DNA of 64,000 nucleotides, taken from an uncultured Roseovarius sp. (lineage in GTDB: Bacteria; Pseudomonadota; Alphaproteobacteria; Rhodobacterales; Rhodobacteraceae). This document shows positions 52,992 through 61,486 of the stretch, in pieces. A program made the translations under genes and the position numbers. How positions within the stretch are numbered: position 1 is the stretch's first letter; the number at the start of each line of letters is the position of its first letter. Location: positions 620,001 through 684,000 of the forward strand of contig CANMBU010000001.1 of the NCBI GenBank assembly GCA_947496175.1. Reading direction: 5' to 3'. The notes under the pieces were generated by a model. The model was given only the letters and a program-made list of their open reading frames with translations, searched no databases and was not told the origin of the DNA.

Positions 52992-55900
52992 TTATGCGAC
53001 GAAGTCGTCGTTGTTCAGATCGGAGCTGCTGACACCCGCCAGACGCACCGAACCTTGGTCGCCGAAGCTGATGAGGGCATCGTCCCCGTCCTGGCTCACG
53101 CTGACGCTTGGGCCTGCACTGAGCCCAAAGGCGGACCCAAAGTCGCCAAACTGCAGCGAGTCGACACCGGCTTCGAAGTCCTGGATGACGTCGTTGCCAA
53201 AGGCTCCTTCGAAGACGAAGGTGTCTGCACCTGCGCCACCGATCAGAACATCGTCGCCGCCTTCACCGTTGAGAACATCGTCACCGGCTTGGCCGTTCAG
53301 AGTGTTCGCACCGGAGTTGCCGGACAGGATGTCCGCACCACCGTTGGCGCTGCCTGCGTTGTTCGAGCCATTGATGTTCTCAAAGTTGAACACGCTGTCG
53401 AGCGTCGCACCTTCAGGAGCGTTCAGAGTAGCAACACCGTTGCCCTCTTCATCGAGATCAAGAACAACACCGCCACCAGCTGTGAAGAGCGCTGTATCTG
53501 TGCCCTCGCCGCCGTCGATGATATCCGCGCCTCCAAAGGAATGGATCGCATCATTGCCATCGCCGCCTTCGAGTACGTTGATCTCGTTATTGCCCAGGAT
53601 CAGGTCATTGCCATCCGAACCCGTCACGTTTTCGAAATCATCGAACTCGATAAGGATTTCACCGTCTTGGATGATGGCACCATCTTGTGGGCCTTCACCA
53701 CCAACAGCAGCCGGATTTGGCGCAGGACCGCTCAGGTCAAGGTCAGCAGTTACACCATCGAACTGGTCCAGTACGATTGTATCTGCATCGCCCGATCCGA
53801 TCACCTGATCAACACCGTTAAGCTCGATGACTTCGATTTGGTTGTCGATCACGTCTTCGCCGATCACGCCGGTGCCACCTGTGGCATTGACGTCCAGAGT
53901 TGCGCCGGCATCCACCAATGTGTCCTGCACAACCGGGCCATTTTGACCGGCAGGTGCATTGTGCAAGTGGATGGCTGAAACAACACCCGGGATCGGGGTC
54001 AGAAGATCAGCTTCGTTGAGGCCAACGACGCTCAGCTCGCTTGAGTAGAGAACATTGCCTTCCTCGTCGAACGAGATCGTCACCGTTGCTTCACCTGTGG
54101 CTTCGCTATCGGATGTTGGACCAGGTTCCTGGCTTGCATCCAATGACCCGGCAAGTTCAATGACACGATTATGTCCTTGGCCTGTATCGCTAACAACAGA
54201 CAGTTGGCCACGGATTTCACCACCCGGGAAGTCAGCTGTGTGGATGTTGTAGTAGAGGTTGCCAGCAACCGCTTGTTCCACAAACTGCGCTCCATTGGAG
54301 ATCGCCGAACCAAACTGACCAGGGCTGTCGATCACAGCATCCTCAACAACAACGGTGAAGCCGGTGTCACGGGTTGCGGTGCCATTGCCGTTTTCGTCAA
54401 CACTGACGGTCACTGCAACGTCCAGGTCCGAGAAGTCAGCCACAACGGGTGCGTCTTCCACTCCGATGATCACGTCACCATCGTCGGTGCCAATGACCGC
54501 CTCGATTGAGGAGAGAACATCAACTTCGATTTGGTTGTCGATCACGTCTTCGCCGATCACGCCGGTGCCACCTGTGGCATTGACGTCCAGAGTTGCGCCG
54601 GCATCCACCAATGTGTCCTGCACAACCGGGCCATTTTGACCGGCAGGTGCATTGTGCAAGTGGATGGCTGAAACAACACCCGGGATCGGGGTCAGAAGAT
54701 CAGCTTCGTTGAGGCCAACGACGCTCAGCTCGCTTGAGTAGGTCACTTCCCCTGTTTCCAGATTCTGAGTGATCACCACTGTCGCGTCGCCTGTGGCTTC
54801 GCTGTCGGATGTTGGACCAGGTTCCTGGCTTGCATCCAGACCGCCACTGAGTTCGATGGTGCGGATATTGCCAACCGTCTCATCGCTATCAACAAGCAAC
54901 TGACCGCGGATTTCACCGCCCGGGAAGTCAGCCGTGTGGATGTTATAGTACAGGTTGCCCAGTACCGCTTGGTCCACAAAGGCTGCGCCATCAGCAATCG
55001 CTGAGCCGAACTGAGCCGGGTTGGCGACAACCGCATTCACGACAGAGACATTGAAGCCTACGTCACGTGTGGCTGTACCATTGCCGTTTTCGTCCAGTTC
55101 AACTGTGACAGCAACATCCAGATCAGAGAAGTCTGCTGTGTCAAAGCCATCACCACCGTCGATGAAGTCATTGCCCAGACCGCCGGTGATCACATTGTCT
55201 GCATCACCTGCGATGACAACGTCATCACCTGCGCCGCCGACGATGTCGCCGTTTGTTGTGCCCAGATCGACAAAAATGTCTTCGCCATCGCTCAGCAGAA
55301 CGTTGCCGTTGATCACACCTTCATCATCGTTGACGATTGTGACGGAACCAGCATCGGAGGCATCAATCGCATTGACCGAGCCGCTGATCTCACCCTCGTT
55401 GAGGATGGCACCAACAAGGTTCAGGCCACCGTCAACCCGGATACCGGCTGCTGCGTCAGAGTCTTCTGAACCAGCGATCAGCCCTTCGTTCACCACGACA
55501 CCCGCGAAAGAGGCATCTTCCTGGTTGCTGAACAGACGCAGGCCGTCACCGACCGTGTTGCCCTCGGTGGCGTCGCCGCGACCTTGCAGGACACCTTCGT
55601 TGGACACGAAGGCCGACACAACGTCGCCTGCCACGTCGCCGGTTTGCAGCGATACGGCCGAGCCGTTATTGCCTTCGCCGGCGTCAACTGTGCCGAAGTT
55701 CTGGAAGGTGTAGTTGTCCGCGGTGGCGTCTGCGTAGACAGTGCCGTTGCGCTGATCGCCTGTGCCGATGATGTCGCCGAAGTTGTTCACGGTCAGGCCT
55801 GTGCCATCAATGTTCAACGCGCGGCTTCCCGAGCTGATGAGGCCATTGTTGTTGACGACCGCGCCGGTGAAGTCACCGCCGCCTGCAGCGGTGGCATTGC

Positions 55901-57914
55901 CGAAGTAAAGACCGTTGGTCGCACCCTCGATCACACCATCATTGTTGATGGTGCCCGAGAAGCTGACGCCGTTGACAAAGCGGATACCCGCCGTCGTCCC
56001 GCCGCCGCCAACGCTGGCCACGATGCCTGTTTCGCCGATGTTGATGTCGCCGGTGAACAAGCCTGTTGTGGTGTCGTCAAGCACGCCATTGACACGCTCA
56101 CGCTCGAACCGGATGCCGTCGCCCGCAAGGGTCGAGCCCGCATCTTCAACACTTTCACCGATGATTTGGCCATCGTTGTTGATGGTGAAGTTGTTGCCTT
56201 CGGCAGAAAGCTCGGCCGAGAAGCCCGCGCCGTTGTTGCCAAGGCCCACGTCTACGTTGCCGCCTTCGAGGTTGTTGAAGACGAAATCCTGCGCGGTGCT
56301 GTCTGCATAGACGGTGCCGTTGCGTTGATCGCCAAGCCCGGCAATTGTGCCTGCGTTCTCGATCAAGAGCCCGGTGCCATCGATGTTCAGCGCGCGGCTG
56401 CCCGACAGGATGAGACCGCTTTCTTCGTTGATCAAACGACCATCTGTGTGATCCCCGTCTCCGAAGTAGACGCCGTTCTGCTCACCTTGGATCAGGTCTC
56501 TGTTAACGATTTCACCTTGGAAGTTCACGCCGTCGACGACACGCACGGCCGCAACCGTTCCATTTGCGCCTTCCGACAGGATCTCGCCGGTGTTGATGAT
56601 AGATCCATCCGTGGTGCCAGTGTTGCCGACATTGCCGATGCGCACACCGTCTCCCGCGGCGTTGGTGCCAGATGCTGCATTGCCGCGACCCAGGATGAGG
56701 CCGTCGTTTTGCAACTCGAACGAGGTTGCGCCGTCCGCGGCACCTCCGATTTCAACACCAAAAGCAGAGCCCTGGTTGCCTTGGCCGGCGTCGATTGTGC
56801 CTGTGGCAAGGTTCTGGACCGTGAAATCATCCGCCGTGCCGTCGGCGTAGACGGTGCCATTGCGCTGATCGTCTGTGCCGACGATGTCGCCACCATTGAC
56901 CAGGTTCACGCCTGTGCCGTCGATGTTAACCGCGCGGCTGTCGGATTGGATTGTGCCAAAGTTCAGCACGTCGAGATCATGTTCACCTTGACCGATGTAA
57001 AGGCCGTTGGCGGCACCCTCGATCACACCCGTTGAGGTGTTCAGGATCTCACCTTCCGCGTTTGCGCCATCCGCGATGCGGATACCGCCGGCTGTGCCTT
57101 GCTCGCTCTCGGAAGAGATCAGACCAGCGTTGACAATCTCGGTGTCGAGGACCGCGCCTTCTGCGCCATTATCAATCCGAATGCCGTCTCCAGCCAGAGT
57201 GGTGTTGGACGCGGCCTGACCGCGGCCCTGAATGACACCACCAACACCGTTGAAAATGTCGGTCTCAACAACGTCACCAACTTCATCACCAACCTGAAGC
57301 GAGATACCCGCGCCCTGGTTGTCTTCACCGGCGTCGATTGTGGCGCCCGAGAAGTTCGAAATGGTGATGTCTTCGGCAGTGCTGTTGGTGTAGATCGTAC
57401 CGTTGCGCTGATCGCCGGTTCCGACGATGTCGCCGAAGTTACGAACGTCGATGCCTTCGCCTTGGATGTCGACGGCGCGGCTGTCGGAAGAAATGACGCC
57501 GCCACGGAAGTTATCGAGGCTACCGGAGCTTTGTGCACCAGCGAACTGAACACCGTTAAACTCACCAGCGATTTCACCAAAGTTGCGGATGTCCGCGCTT
57601 CCGGTCACTTGGACGCCTGTGGCCGTCAAGACATCTGCGCCGTTGTTCGCTTCGATGCTGCCGGAGCGGAAGTTGAAGATATCAACATCTTCACCTTCAG
57701 CCAGAACGGCAGCCACAGCGTTGTTGGTTGTGATCTCACCAAAGTTCAGCAAACGCGAAAAGTCGTTCGCCAAAACAAACGCAGGCGTGTCATCCACAAC
57801 CGTGCTTTGGAAGAAGTTGTTAAACAAGGTCTGACCGTCACGGGTCGTCTCTTGCGCCAGCGACGACGACGTCAAAAGACGTGCGCGCAGGCTGGATAGA
57901 AGTTGGAAAAGCAT
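52992..57914 (-). CDS. Giant RTX/CHRD secreted protein, type I secretion substrate
   Basis: 1640 residues, acidic, no N-terminal Sec signal. Residues about 50-900 form four long repeats of roughly 180-190 residues, each with a GDQRNGT(V/I)Y element near residues 168, 350, 531 and 723, rich in NFG/NxG turns and resembling a beta-helix adhesin stalk. RTX-type calcium repeats appear at about 905-930 (VITGGLGNDFIDGGDG) and again at about 1440-1570 (LNGQAGDDVLNGEGGDDVLIGGAGADTFVF). Between them are CHRD (chordin-like) half-domains (NLYYNIHTADFPGGEIRGQL; AIHLHNAPAGQNGPVV). The C-terminus has the usual uncleaved export signal. Adjacent ABC/HlyD genes should export it. Role may be adhesion or biofilm matrix. 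Confidence 0.9.
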   Translation of the reverse strand: MLFQLLSSLRARLLTSSSLAQETTRDGQTLFNNFFQSTVVDDTPAFVLANDFSRLLNFGEITTNNAVAAVLAEGEDVDIFNFRSGSIEANNGADVLTATGVQVTGSADIRNFGEIAGEFNGVQFAGAQSSGSLDNFRGGVISSDSRAVDIQGEGIDVRNFGDIVGTGDQRNGTIYTNSTAEDITISNFSGATIDAGEDNQGAGISLQVGDEVGDVVETDIFNGVGGVIQGRGQAASNTTLAGDGIRIDNGAEGAVLDTEIVNAGLISSESEQGTAGGIRIADGANAEGEILNTSTGVIEGAANGLYIGQGEHDLDVLNFGTIQSDSRAVNIDGTGVNLVNGGDIVGTDDQRNGTVYADGTADDFTVQNLATGTIDAGQGNQGSAFGVEIGGAADGATSFELQNDGLILGRGNAASGTNAAGDGVRIGNVGNTGTTDGSIINTGEILSEGANGTVAAVRVVDGVNFQGEIVNRDLIQGEQNGVYFGDGDHTDGRLINEESGLILSGSRALNIDGTGLLIENAGTIAGLGDQRNGTVYADSTAQDFVFNNLEGGNVDVGLGNNGAGFSAELSAEGNNFTINNDGQIIGESVEDAGSTLAGDGIRFERERVNGVLDDTTTGLFTGDINIGETGIVASVGGGGTTAGIRFVNGVSFSGTINNDGVIEGATNGLYFGNATAAGGGDFTGAVVNNNGLISSGSRALNIDGTGLTVNNFGDIIGTGDQRNGTVYADATADNYTFQNFGTVDAGEGNNGSAVSLQTGDVAGDVVSAFVSNEGVLQGRGDATEGNTVGDGLRLFSNQEDASFAGVVVNEGLIAGSEDSDAAAGIRVDGGLNLVGAILNEGEISGSVNAIDASDAGSVTIVNDDEGVINGNVLLSDGEDIFVDLGTTNGDIVGGAGDDVVIAGDADNVITGGLGNDFIDGGDGFDTADFSDLDVAVTVELDENGNGTATRDVGFNVSVVNAVVANPAQFGSAIADGAAFVDQAVLGNLYYNIHTADFPGGEIRGQLLVDSDETVGNIRTIELSGGLDASQEPGPTSDSEATGDATVVITQNLETGEVTYSSELSVVGLNEADLLTPIPGVVSAIHLHNAPAGQNGPVVQDTLVDAGATLDVNATGGTGVIGEDVIDNQIEVDVLSSIEAVIGTDDGDVIIGVEDAPVVADFSDLDVAVTVSVDENGNGTATRDTGFTVVVEDAVIDSPGQFGSAISNGAQFVEQAVAGNLYYNIHTADFPGGEIRGQLSVVSDTGQGHNRVIELAGSLDASQEPGPTSDSEATGEATVTISFDEEGNVLYSSELSVVGLNEADLLTPIPGVVSAIHLHNAPAGQNGPVVQDTLVDAGATLDVNATGGTGVIGEDVIDNQIEVIELNGVDQVIGSGDADTIVLDQFDGVTADLDLSGPAPNPAAVGGEGPQDGAIIQDGEILIEFDDFENVTGSDGNDLILGNNEINVLEGGDGNDAIHSFGGADIIDGGEGTDTALFTAGGGVVLDLDEEGNGVATLNAPEGATLDSVFNFENINGSNNAGSANGGADILSGNSGANTLNGQAGDDVLNGEGGDDVLIGGAGADTFVFEGAFGNDVIQDFEAGVDSLQFGDFGSAFGLSAGPSVSVSQDGDDALISFGDQGSVRLAGVSSSDLNNDDFVA
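53830..54048 (-). repeat. 219-bp perfect direct repeat, copy 1
   Basis: Identical base for base to 54523-54741, 693 nt away, within the RTX gene. It encodes the C-terminal part of the first CHRD half and its linker (SELSVVGLNEADLL to VIDNQIEV). Flanking sequence is similar but diverged, so the copies were made identical recently. Confidence 0.95.
54523..54741 (-). repeat. 219-bp perfect direct repeat, copy 2
   Basis: Partner of the repeat at 53830-54048; same protein segment in the same frame. Flanks on both sides differ at many bases. Confidence 0.95.
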
Positions 57915-58279
57915 GGGTTACTCCATCATTCTTGCTTTGACATGCAGTCGCCCCTCGCAACGGGGGTTCGTACGAGCAAATGTCTATGCAGCGGACCTTG
58001 GCAGCAGAAATTCATGTTCCGAATTGGTCCTATAACCAACGCGAATACTCACGGCGTTCGTGAAAAGTCGTCCGAGAAAAATAAATTAAAACATATGCTT
58101 AGATTTGATCGATCACGCTTCGCAGTTTATTCAATGCCATGTTTTGACAAAACCGTCAGCAAACGTGATTGCGTTTTCGGCGTGTATAGCGTGTATTTTG
58201 TGTGTAAACGCGTGCGACATTCCGGCAAGAACGAACCTCTTCCTTAAAATTACCGAACATTGAATCGCGAACCGATCTT
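57915..58279. other. 365-nt divergent promoter region between RTX gene and LysR gene
   Basis: No gene is supported here. AT-rich patches lie at 58075-58105 and 58175-58205; the RTX gene has a GATGGAGTAACCC ribosome site at its edge. A regulator binding in this region could control both genes. I see no clear dyad that fits a LysR T-N11-A site with confidence. Confidence 0.5.
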
Positions 58280-59212
58280 ATGAATCTAAGAGACTTGGAA
58301 TATGTCGTTGCTGTCGCACAACACGGCAACTTCAGCCAGGCAGCGGCAGTGTGCAATGTTTCACAACCCGCTCTGTCCAATCAGATCAAAAAACTGGAGC
58401 AAGAGCTCGGTGCAGACCTGTTTTTGCGGCTCAGTGGCGAAGTGCGGCTAACTGAATGCGGACGGCGTGTGGCGGAAATAGCAGAGCGCGTGCTGGATGA
58501 CGCACAGCGGATTAAAGACACAGCAACGCAGTTTAGAGACCCCGAGGCCATTCCATTCAAAATTGGGATGACGCCGACATTGGCGCCATATCTCACCCAG
58601 TACTTCGCAGATTTGTTCAAAGCTCTTTTCCCGAGCATGAAAGTTATCATGATCGAAGATCTGCCGCACAAGATGTTGCAGATGGTGGAAGACCACAAAC
58701 TGGACACCGCTTTGGTGGCAAAATCCAATCACAAAGGCGATCTGGATTTCACATCAATTTGGTCCGAGCCGCTTTACCTGGCAATGCGCGAAGAGCACCC
58801 ACTAAGCACTTTGCCATCGATCACGCCCGAAGACGTGCCGACCCACGATTTCATACGGCTGCCTTATTCCTTCGGGTACGAGTTGGAGGCAAGACTTCCC
58901 TCACCGGACAGCAGCAGCCGAATTGGCAAGCGTTTTGATCTCACTGCTCTAAGATTTGAAACCGTGTGCCGGCATGTATGCCATTCAGACGATTGCACCA
59001 TTGTCTCGGCATTGGCTGCTGAACAGTTCAAGAAAGACCTATGGCCAATGAGTTTTATACCGTTTGAAGGCCCAGGTAACCTACGCAACCTTGGCGCCGC
59101 TTCGCGTCCATTCTGCCCACGCAAAACATTACTCGAAAAAATCGGCCACTATATCCAGAATTCTCCTCCCAAAGGCGTGACACCGACCTTTGGGTCAGAA
59201 GAACCAAGCTGA
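58280..59212 (+). CDS. LysR-family regulator, OxyR-like
   Basis: 310 residues. The N-terminal HTH (MNLRDLEYVVAVAQHGNFSQAAAVCNVSQPALSNQIKKLEQELGADLF) resembles OxyR. The effector domain lacks the OxyR peroxide-sensing Cys pair: the segment expected to hold C199 reads RLPYSFGYELEARL. Instead three Cys cluster at C230, C234 and C239 (ETVCRHVCHSDDC), where OxyR has no Cys. It is divergent from the RTX gene and may control it. Signal unknown: redox or metal sensing by the Cys cluster is a guess. Confidence 0.85.
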   Translation: MNLRDLEYVVAVAQHGNFSQAAAVCNVSQPALSNQIKKLEQELGADLFLRLSGEVRLTECGRRVAEIAERVLDDAQRIKDTATQFRDPEAIPFKIGMTPTLAPYLTQYFADLFKALFPSMKVIMIEDLPHKMLQMVEDHKLDTALVAKSNHKGDLDFTSIWSEPLYLAMREEHPLSTLPSITPEDVPTHDFIRLPYSFGYELEARLPSPDSSSRIGKRFDLTALRFETVCRHVCHSDDCTIVSALAAEQFKKDLWPMSFIPFEGPGNLRNLGAASRPFCPRKTLLEKIGHYIQNSPPKGVTPTFGSEEPS

Positions 59213-59706
59213 TGATTGTTCCACCCGGCTCTACATCGCTGTAAAAACTTTTTGCTCAAAACCTGAATCGTTGGATTTAGTCTTGGCCCTTGTGACCTGA
59301 AAATGGCTACCCAGATCGATGTGGCCCGCCACTGGTAAAACCCTGAGTACCAATCCTGCACCCTACCGCGAACAACGGATTCAGATGCGGGTCTGACGAG
59401 GTGTGTAAAGCACCTGTTAACACATCCAATATCTTGGATGTTGCAACGCGCCCGGCTTGTTAACCAGCACCACTTATCGACGTTGCACCTATACAATACC
59501 GACGTGATACCGACGTGTTACCGACGTGTTACCGACGTCGAAATCCCCATGAAACAAAGGCACTAGCCATTTCGCACGCAACGTACTTTATCCCGCACCA
59601 CCACATGCCGCGAAAACACTCCAACGCCGCCCCATTTCAGCACGATTGTTGCCACATCCCATGCTTATCCATGGAATCACCATTGAATGTTAGGGGTAAC
59701 AAAACA
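59213..59706. other. 494-nt region without a supported gene
   Basis: Holds two structures only: an 8-bp dyad ACATCCAA-TATC-TTGGATGT at 59422-59441 without T run, and four tandem 11-bp repeats at 59497-59540. Small open frames here are not supported by ribosome sites. Confidence 0.6.
59497..59540. repeat. Four tandem 11-bp repeats
   Basis: Units TACCGACGTGA, TACCGACGTGT, TACCGACGTGT and TACCGACGTCG in direct order. One unit is about one helix turn, so proteins binding to them would line up on one face of the DNA. It ends 166 nt before the ATG of the small gene at 59707. Confidence 0.85.
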
Positions 59707-59892
59707 ATGCCGACCAATCCGACTGAGATCCGCGACTTCGTCATGCGAGAACGTGAGCTTGCCTTGTCCGAGCGTGAATGGAAATTCCGGCTGCAAGGCT
59801 ATGGCTATGACATCCGCAATACCGATGAGGGCACTGTTGTGACCTCACTCATCGGCGGGCGCGAAATCTGCACTCTGGGTGCCGCCGCCTAA
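59707..59892 (+). CDS. Small hypothetical protein
   Basis: 61 residues: PTEIRDFVMRERELALSERE (helical, charged) then WKFRLQGYGYDIRNTDEGTVVTSLIGGREI (beta-like). AGGGG lies 12-16 nt upstream of ATG 59707. I do not recognise a family, but the composition and third-position pattern look protein coding. Lies 76 nt before mtnP and behind the tandem repeats. Confidence 0.6.
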   Translation: MPTNPTEIRDFVMRERELALSEREWKFRLQGYGYDIRNTDEGTVVTSLIGGREICTLGAAA

Positions 59893-59968
59893 GCCAATCC
59901 TGCCCAATTAAGGCTTGATCTCCGCAACTTGCCGCGTTTGTGTGACGGCAAGAAGCGGAGGATAGCAT

Positions 59969-60859
59969 ATGCCACAAACCTGCATCGCCGTGATCGGTGG
60001 CTCGGGCATTTATGATATTGATGGGCTTGAAGACGCAGCTTGGGTTAGTGTCGACAGCCCATGGGGCACACCGTCTGATCAGTTCCTGACTGGCACATTG
60101 AATGGCGTCAAAATGGTCTTTTTGCCACGCCATGGTCGCGGGCATGTGCACTCTCCCAGCACCGTTCCTTATCGTGCCAACATCGATGCGCTCAAACGCC
60201 TGGGCGTGACAGAGGTGATCAGCGTTTCGGCCTGTGGATCGTTTCGCGAAGAAATGGCGCCCGGCGATTTTGTTATTGTAGATCAATTTATTGACCGAAC
60301 GTTCGCGCGAGACAAGTCGTTCTTCGGCGCAGGTCTTGTCGCGCATGTCAGCGTCGCACACCCAACCTGTCCTCGCCTCGGAGAGGCCTGTGAAACTGCC
60401 GCGAGAGAGACCGGTATCACTGTCCATCGCGGCGGCACTTACCTGGCCATGGAAGGTCCGCAGTTCTCGACGTTGGCAGAGTCAAAAATGTACCGTGAAA
60501 GCTGGGGCTGCGACGTCATCGGTATGACCAACATGCCCGAAGCCAAACTCGCCCGCGAGGCCGAGCTCTGTTACGCCTCCGTTGCCATGATTACCGACTA
60601 CGACAGCTGGCATCCTGACCACGGTGAAGTAGACGTCACGCAAATCATCGCCACGCTCATGGGCAATGCCGACAAAGCCCGCACTATGGTCTCGCGCCTG
60701 CCCGACCTGCTTGGACCGGAGCGCGCCCCCTGCCCACACGGCTGTGACCGGGCGCTGGAATACGCCATCCTGACGGCACCTGAGGCGCGTGATCCTGCGC
60801 TAGCAGCCAAGCTGGACGCCGTGGCGGGCCGCGTACTTTGTCCAAGGGAGGACGCATAG
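59969..60859 (+). CDS. mtnP: 5'-methylthioadenosine phosphorylase
   Basis: 296 residues, purine-nucleoside-phosphorylase type 2 fold. Phosphate loop IGGSGIYDI, PRHGRGH, SACGSFREEM, MEGPQFST and DYDSWH are all diagnostic. Splits methylthioadenosine to adenine and 5-methylthioribose-1-phosphate; the adenine is reused by Apt, encoded 2.7 kb downstream on the same strand. Followed directly (no gap) by a LysE-family gene. Confidence 0.95.
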   Translation: MPQTCIAVIGGSGIYDIDGLEDAAWVSVDSPWGTPSDQFLTGTLNGVKMVFLPRHGRGHVHSPSTVPYRANIDALKRLGVTEVISVSACGSFREEMAPGDFVIVDQFIDRTFARDKSFFGAGLVAHVSVAHPTCPRLGEACETAARETGITVHRGGTYLAMEGPQFSTLAESKMYRESWGCDVIGMTNMPEAKLAREAELCYASVAMITDYDSWHPDHGEVDVTQIIATLMGNADKARTMVSRLPDLLGPERAPCPHGCDRALEYAILTAPEARDPALAAKLDAVAGRVLCPREDA

Positions 60860-61486
60860 ATGCCACTCGATCTCTGGCTGACCTTCGTGGCCGCCTCAAC
60901 TGCGCTACTGCTCGTTCCAGGACCAACCGTCCTTCTCGTCCTCTCTTACGCGCTGAGCCAGGGCCGCCGCGTTGCCGTGGCCAGTGCAACAGGTGTGGCC
61001 TTGGGGGACCTTGTGGCCATGTCTGCATCACTGGCAGGATTAGGGGCCCTGGTGCTGGCCTCCGCCACGCTGTTCACCATCCTGAAATGGATCGGCGCGA
61101 TTTACCTTATATACCTTGGAATCAAGCTTGTGCGCAGCGCGCCAAGCTCGGGTCTTGAAACCCTGACACCCAATGAAAAACCAGCACGCGGCGTCTTTTG
61201 GCATACCGCAGCCGTAACCGCGCTTAACCCAAAATCCATTGCGTTTTTCATCGCCTTCGTGCCGCAGTTTGTATCTGTAAACCAGCCACTTATGCCACAG
61301 TTCACAATCCTGATTGCCACCTTCGTGGGCCTCGCAGCAATCAATGCGCTGGCCTATGCTCTGCTCGCGGACAAGCTGCGCCAAACTATTGGACGCGGCA
61401 ACGTGATCACCTGGCTTACACGTGGTGGCGGCGTGGCTCTGATCGGCATGGGCGTGATGACGGCAACGTTGCGCCGCTCCCCGTGA
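60860..61486 (+). CDS. LysE/RhtB-family exporter
   Basis: 208 residues with about six membrane helices; LVPGPTVLLVLSYALSQGRR is the LysE signature, NPKSIAFFIAFVPQFV the second conserved loop. Exports amino acids or derivatives; substrate unknown. Its ATG comes right after the mtnP stop and its stop overlaps the next gene (GTGA), so it is translationally coupled on both sides. Confidence 0.9.
   Translation: MPLDLWLTFVAASTALLLVPGPTVLLVLSYALSQGRRVAVASATGVALGDLVAMSASLAGLGALVLASATLFTILKWIGAIYLIYLGIKLVRSAPSSGLETLTPNEKPARGVFWHTAAVTALNPKSIAFFIAFVPQFVSVNQPLMPQFTILIATFVGLAAINALAYALLADKLRQTIGRGNVITWLTRGGGVALIGMGVMTATLRRSP

Noticed and set aside
55584..57035. 483-codon plus-strand open frame opposite the RTX gene
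   Set aside because: Repetitive DNA without stops on the other strand; no ribosome site and no recognisable domain.
57903..58247. 114-codon plus-strand frame in the RTX/LysR promoter region
   Set aside because: Begins inside the RTX gene start, no ribosome-binding site, composition not protein-like; treated as regulatory DNA.
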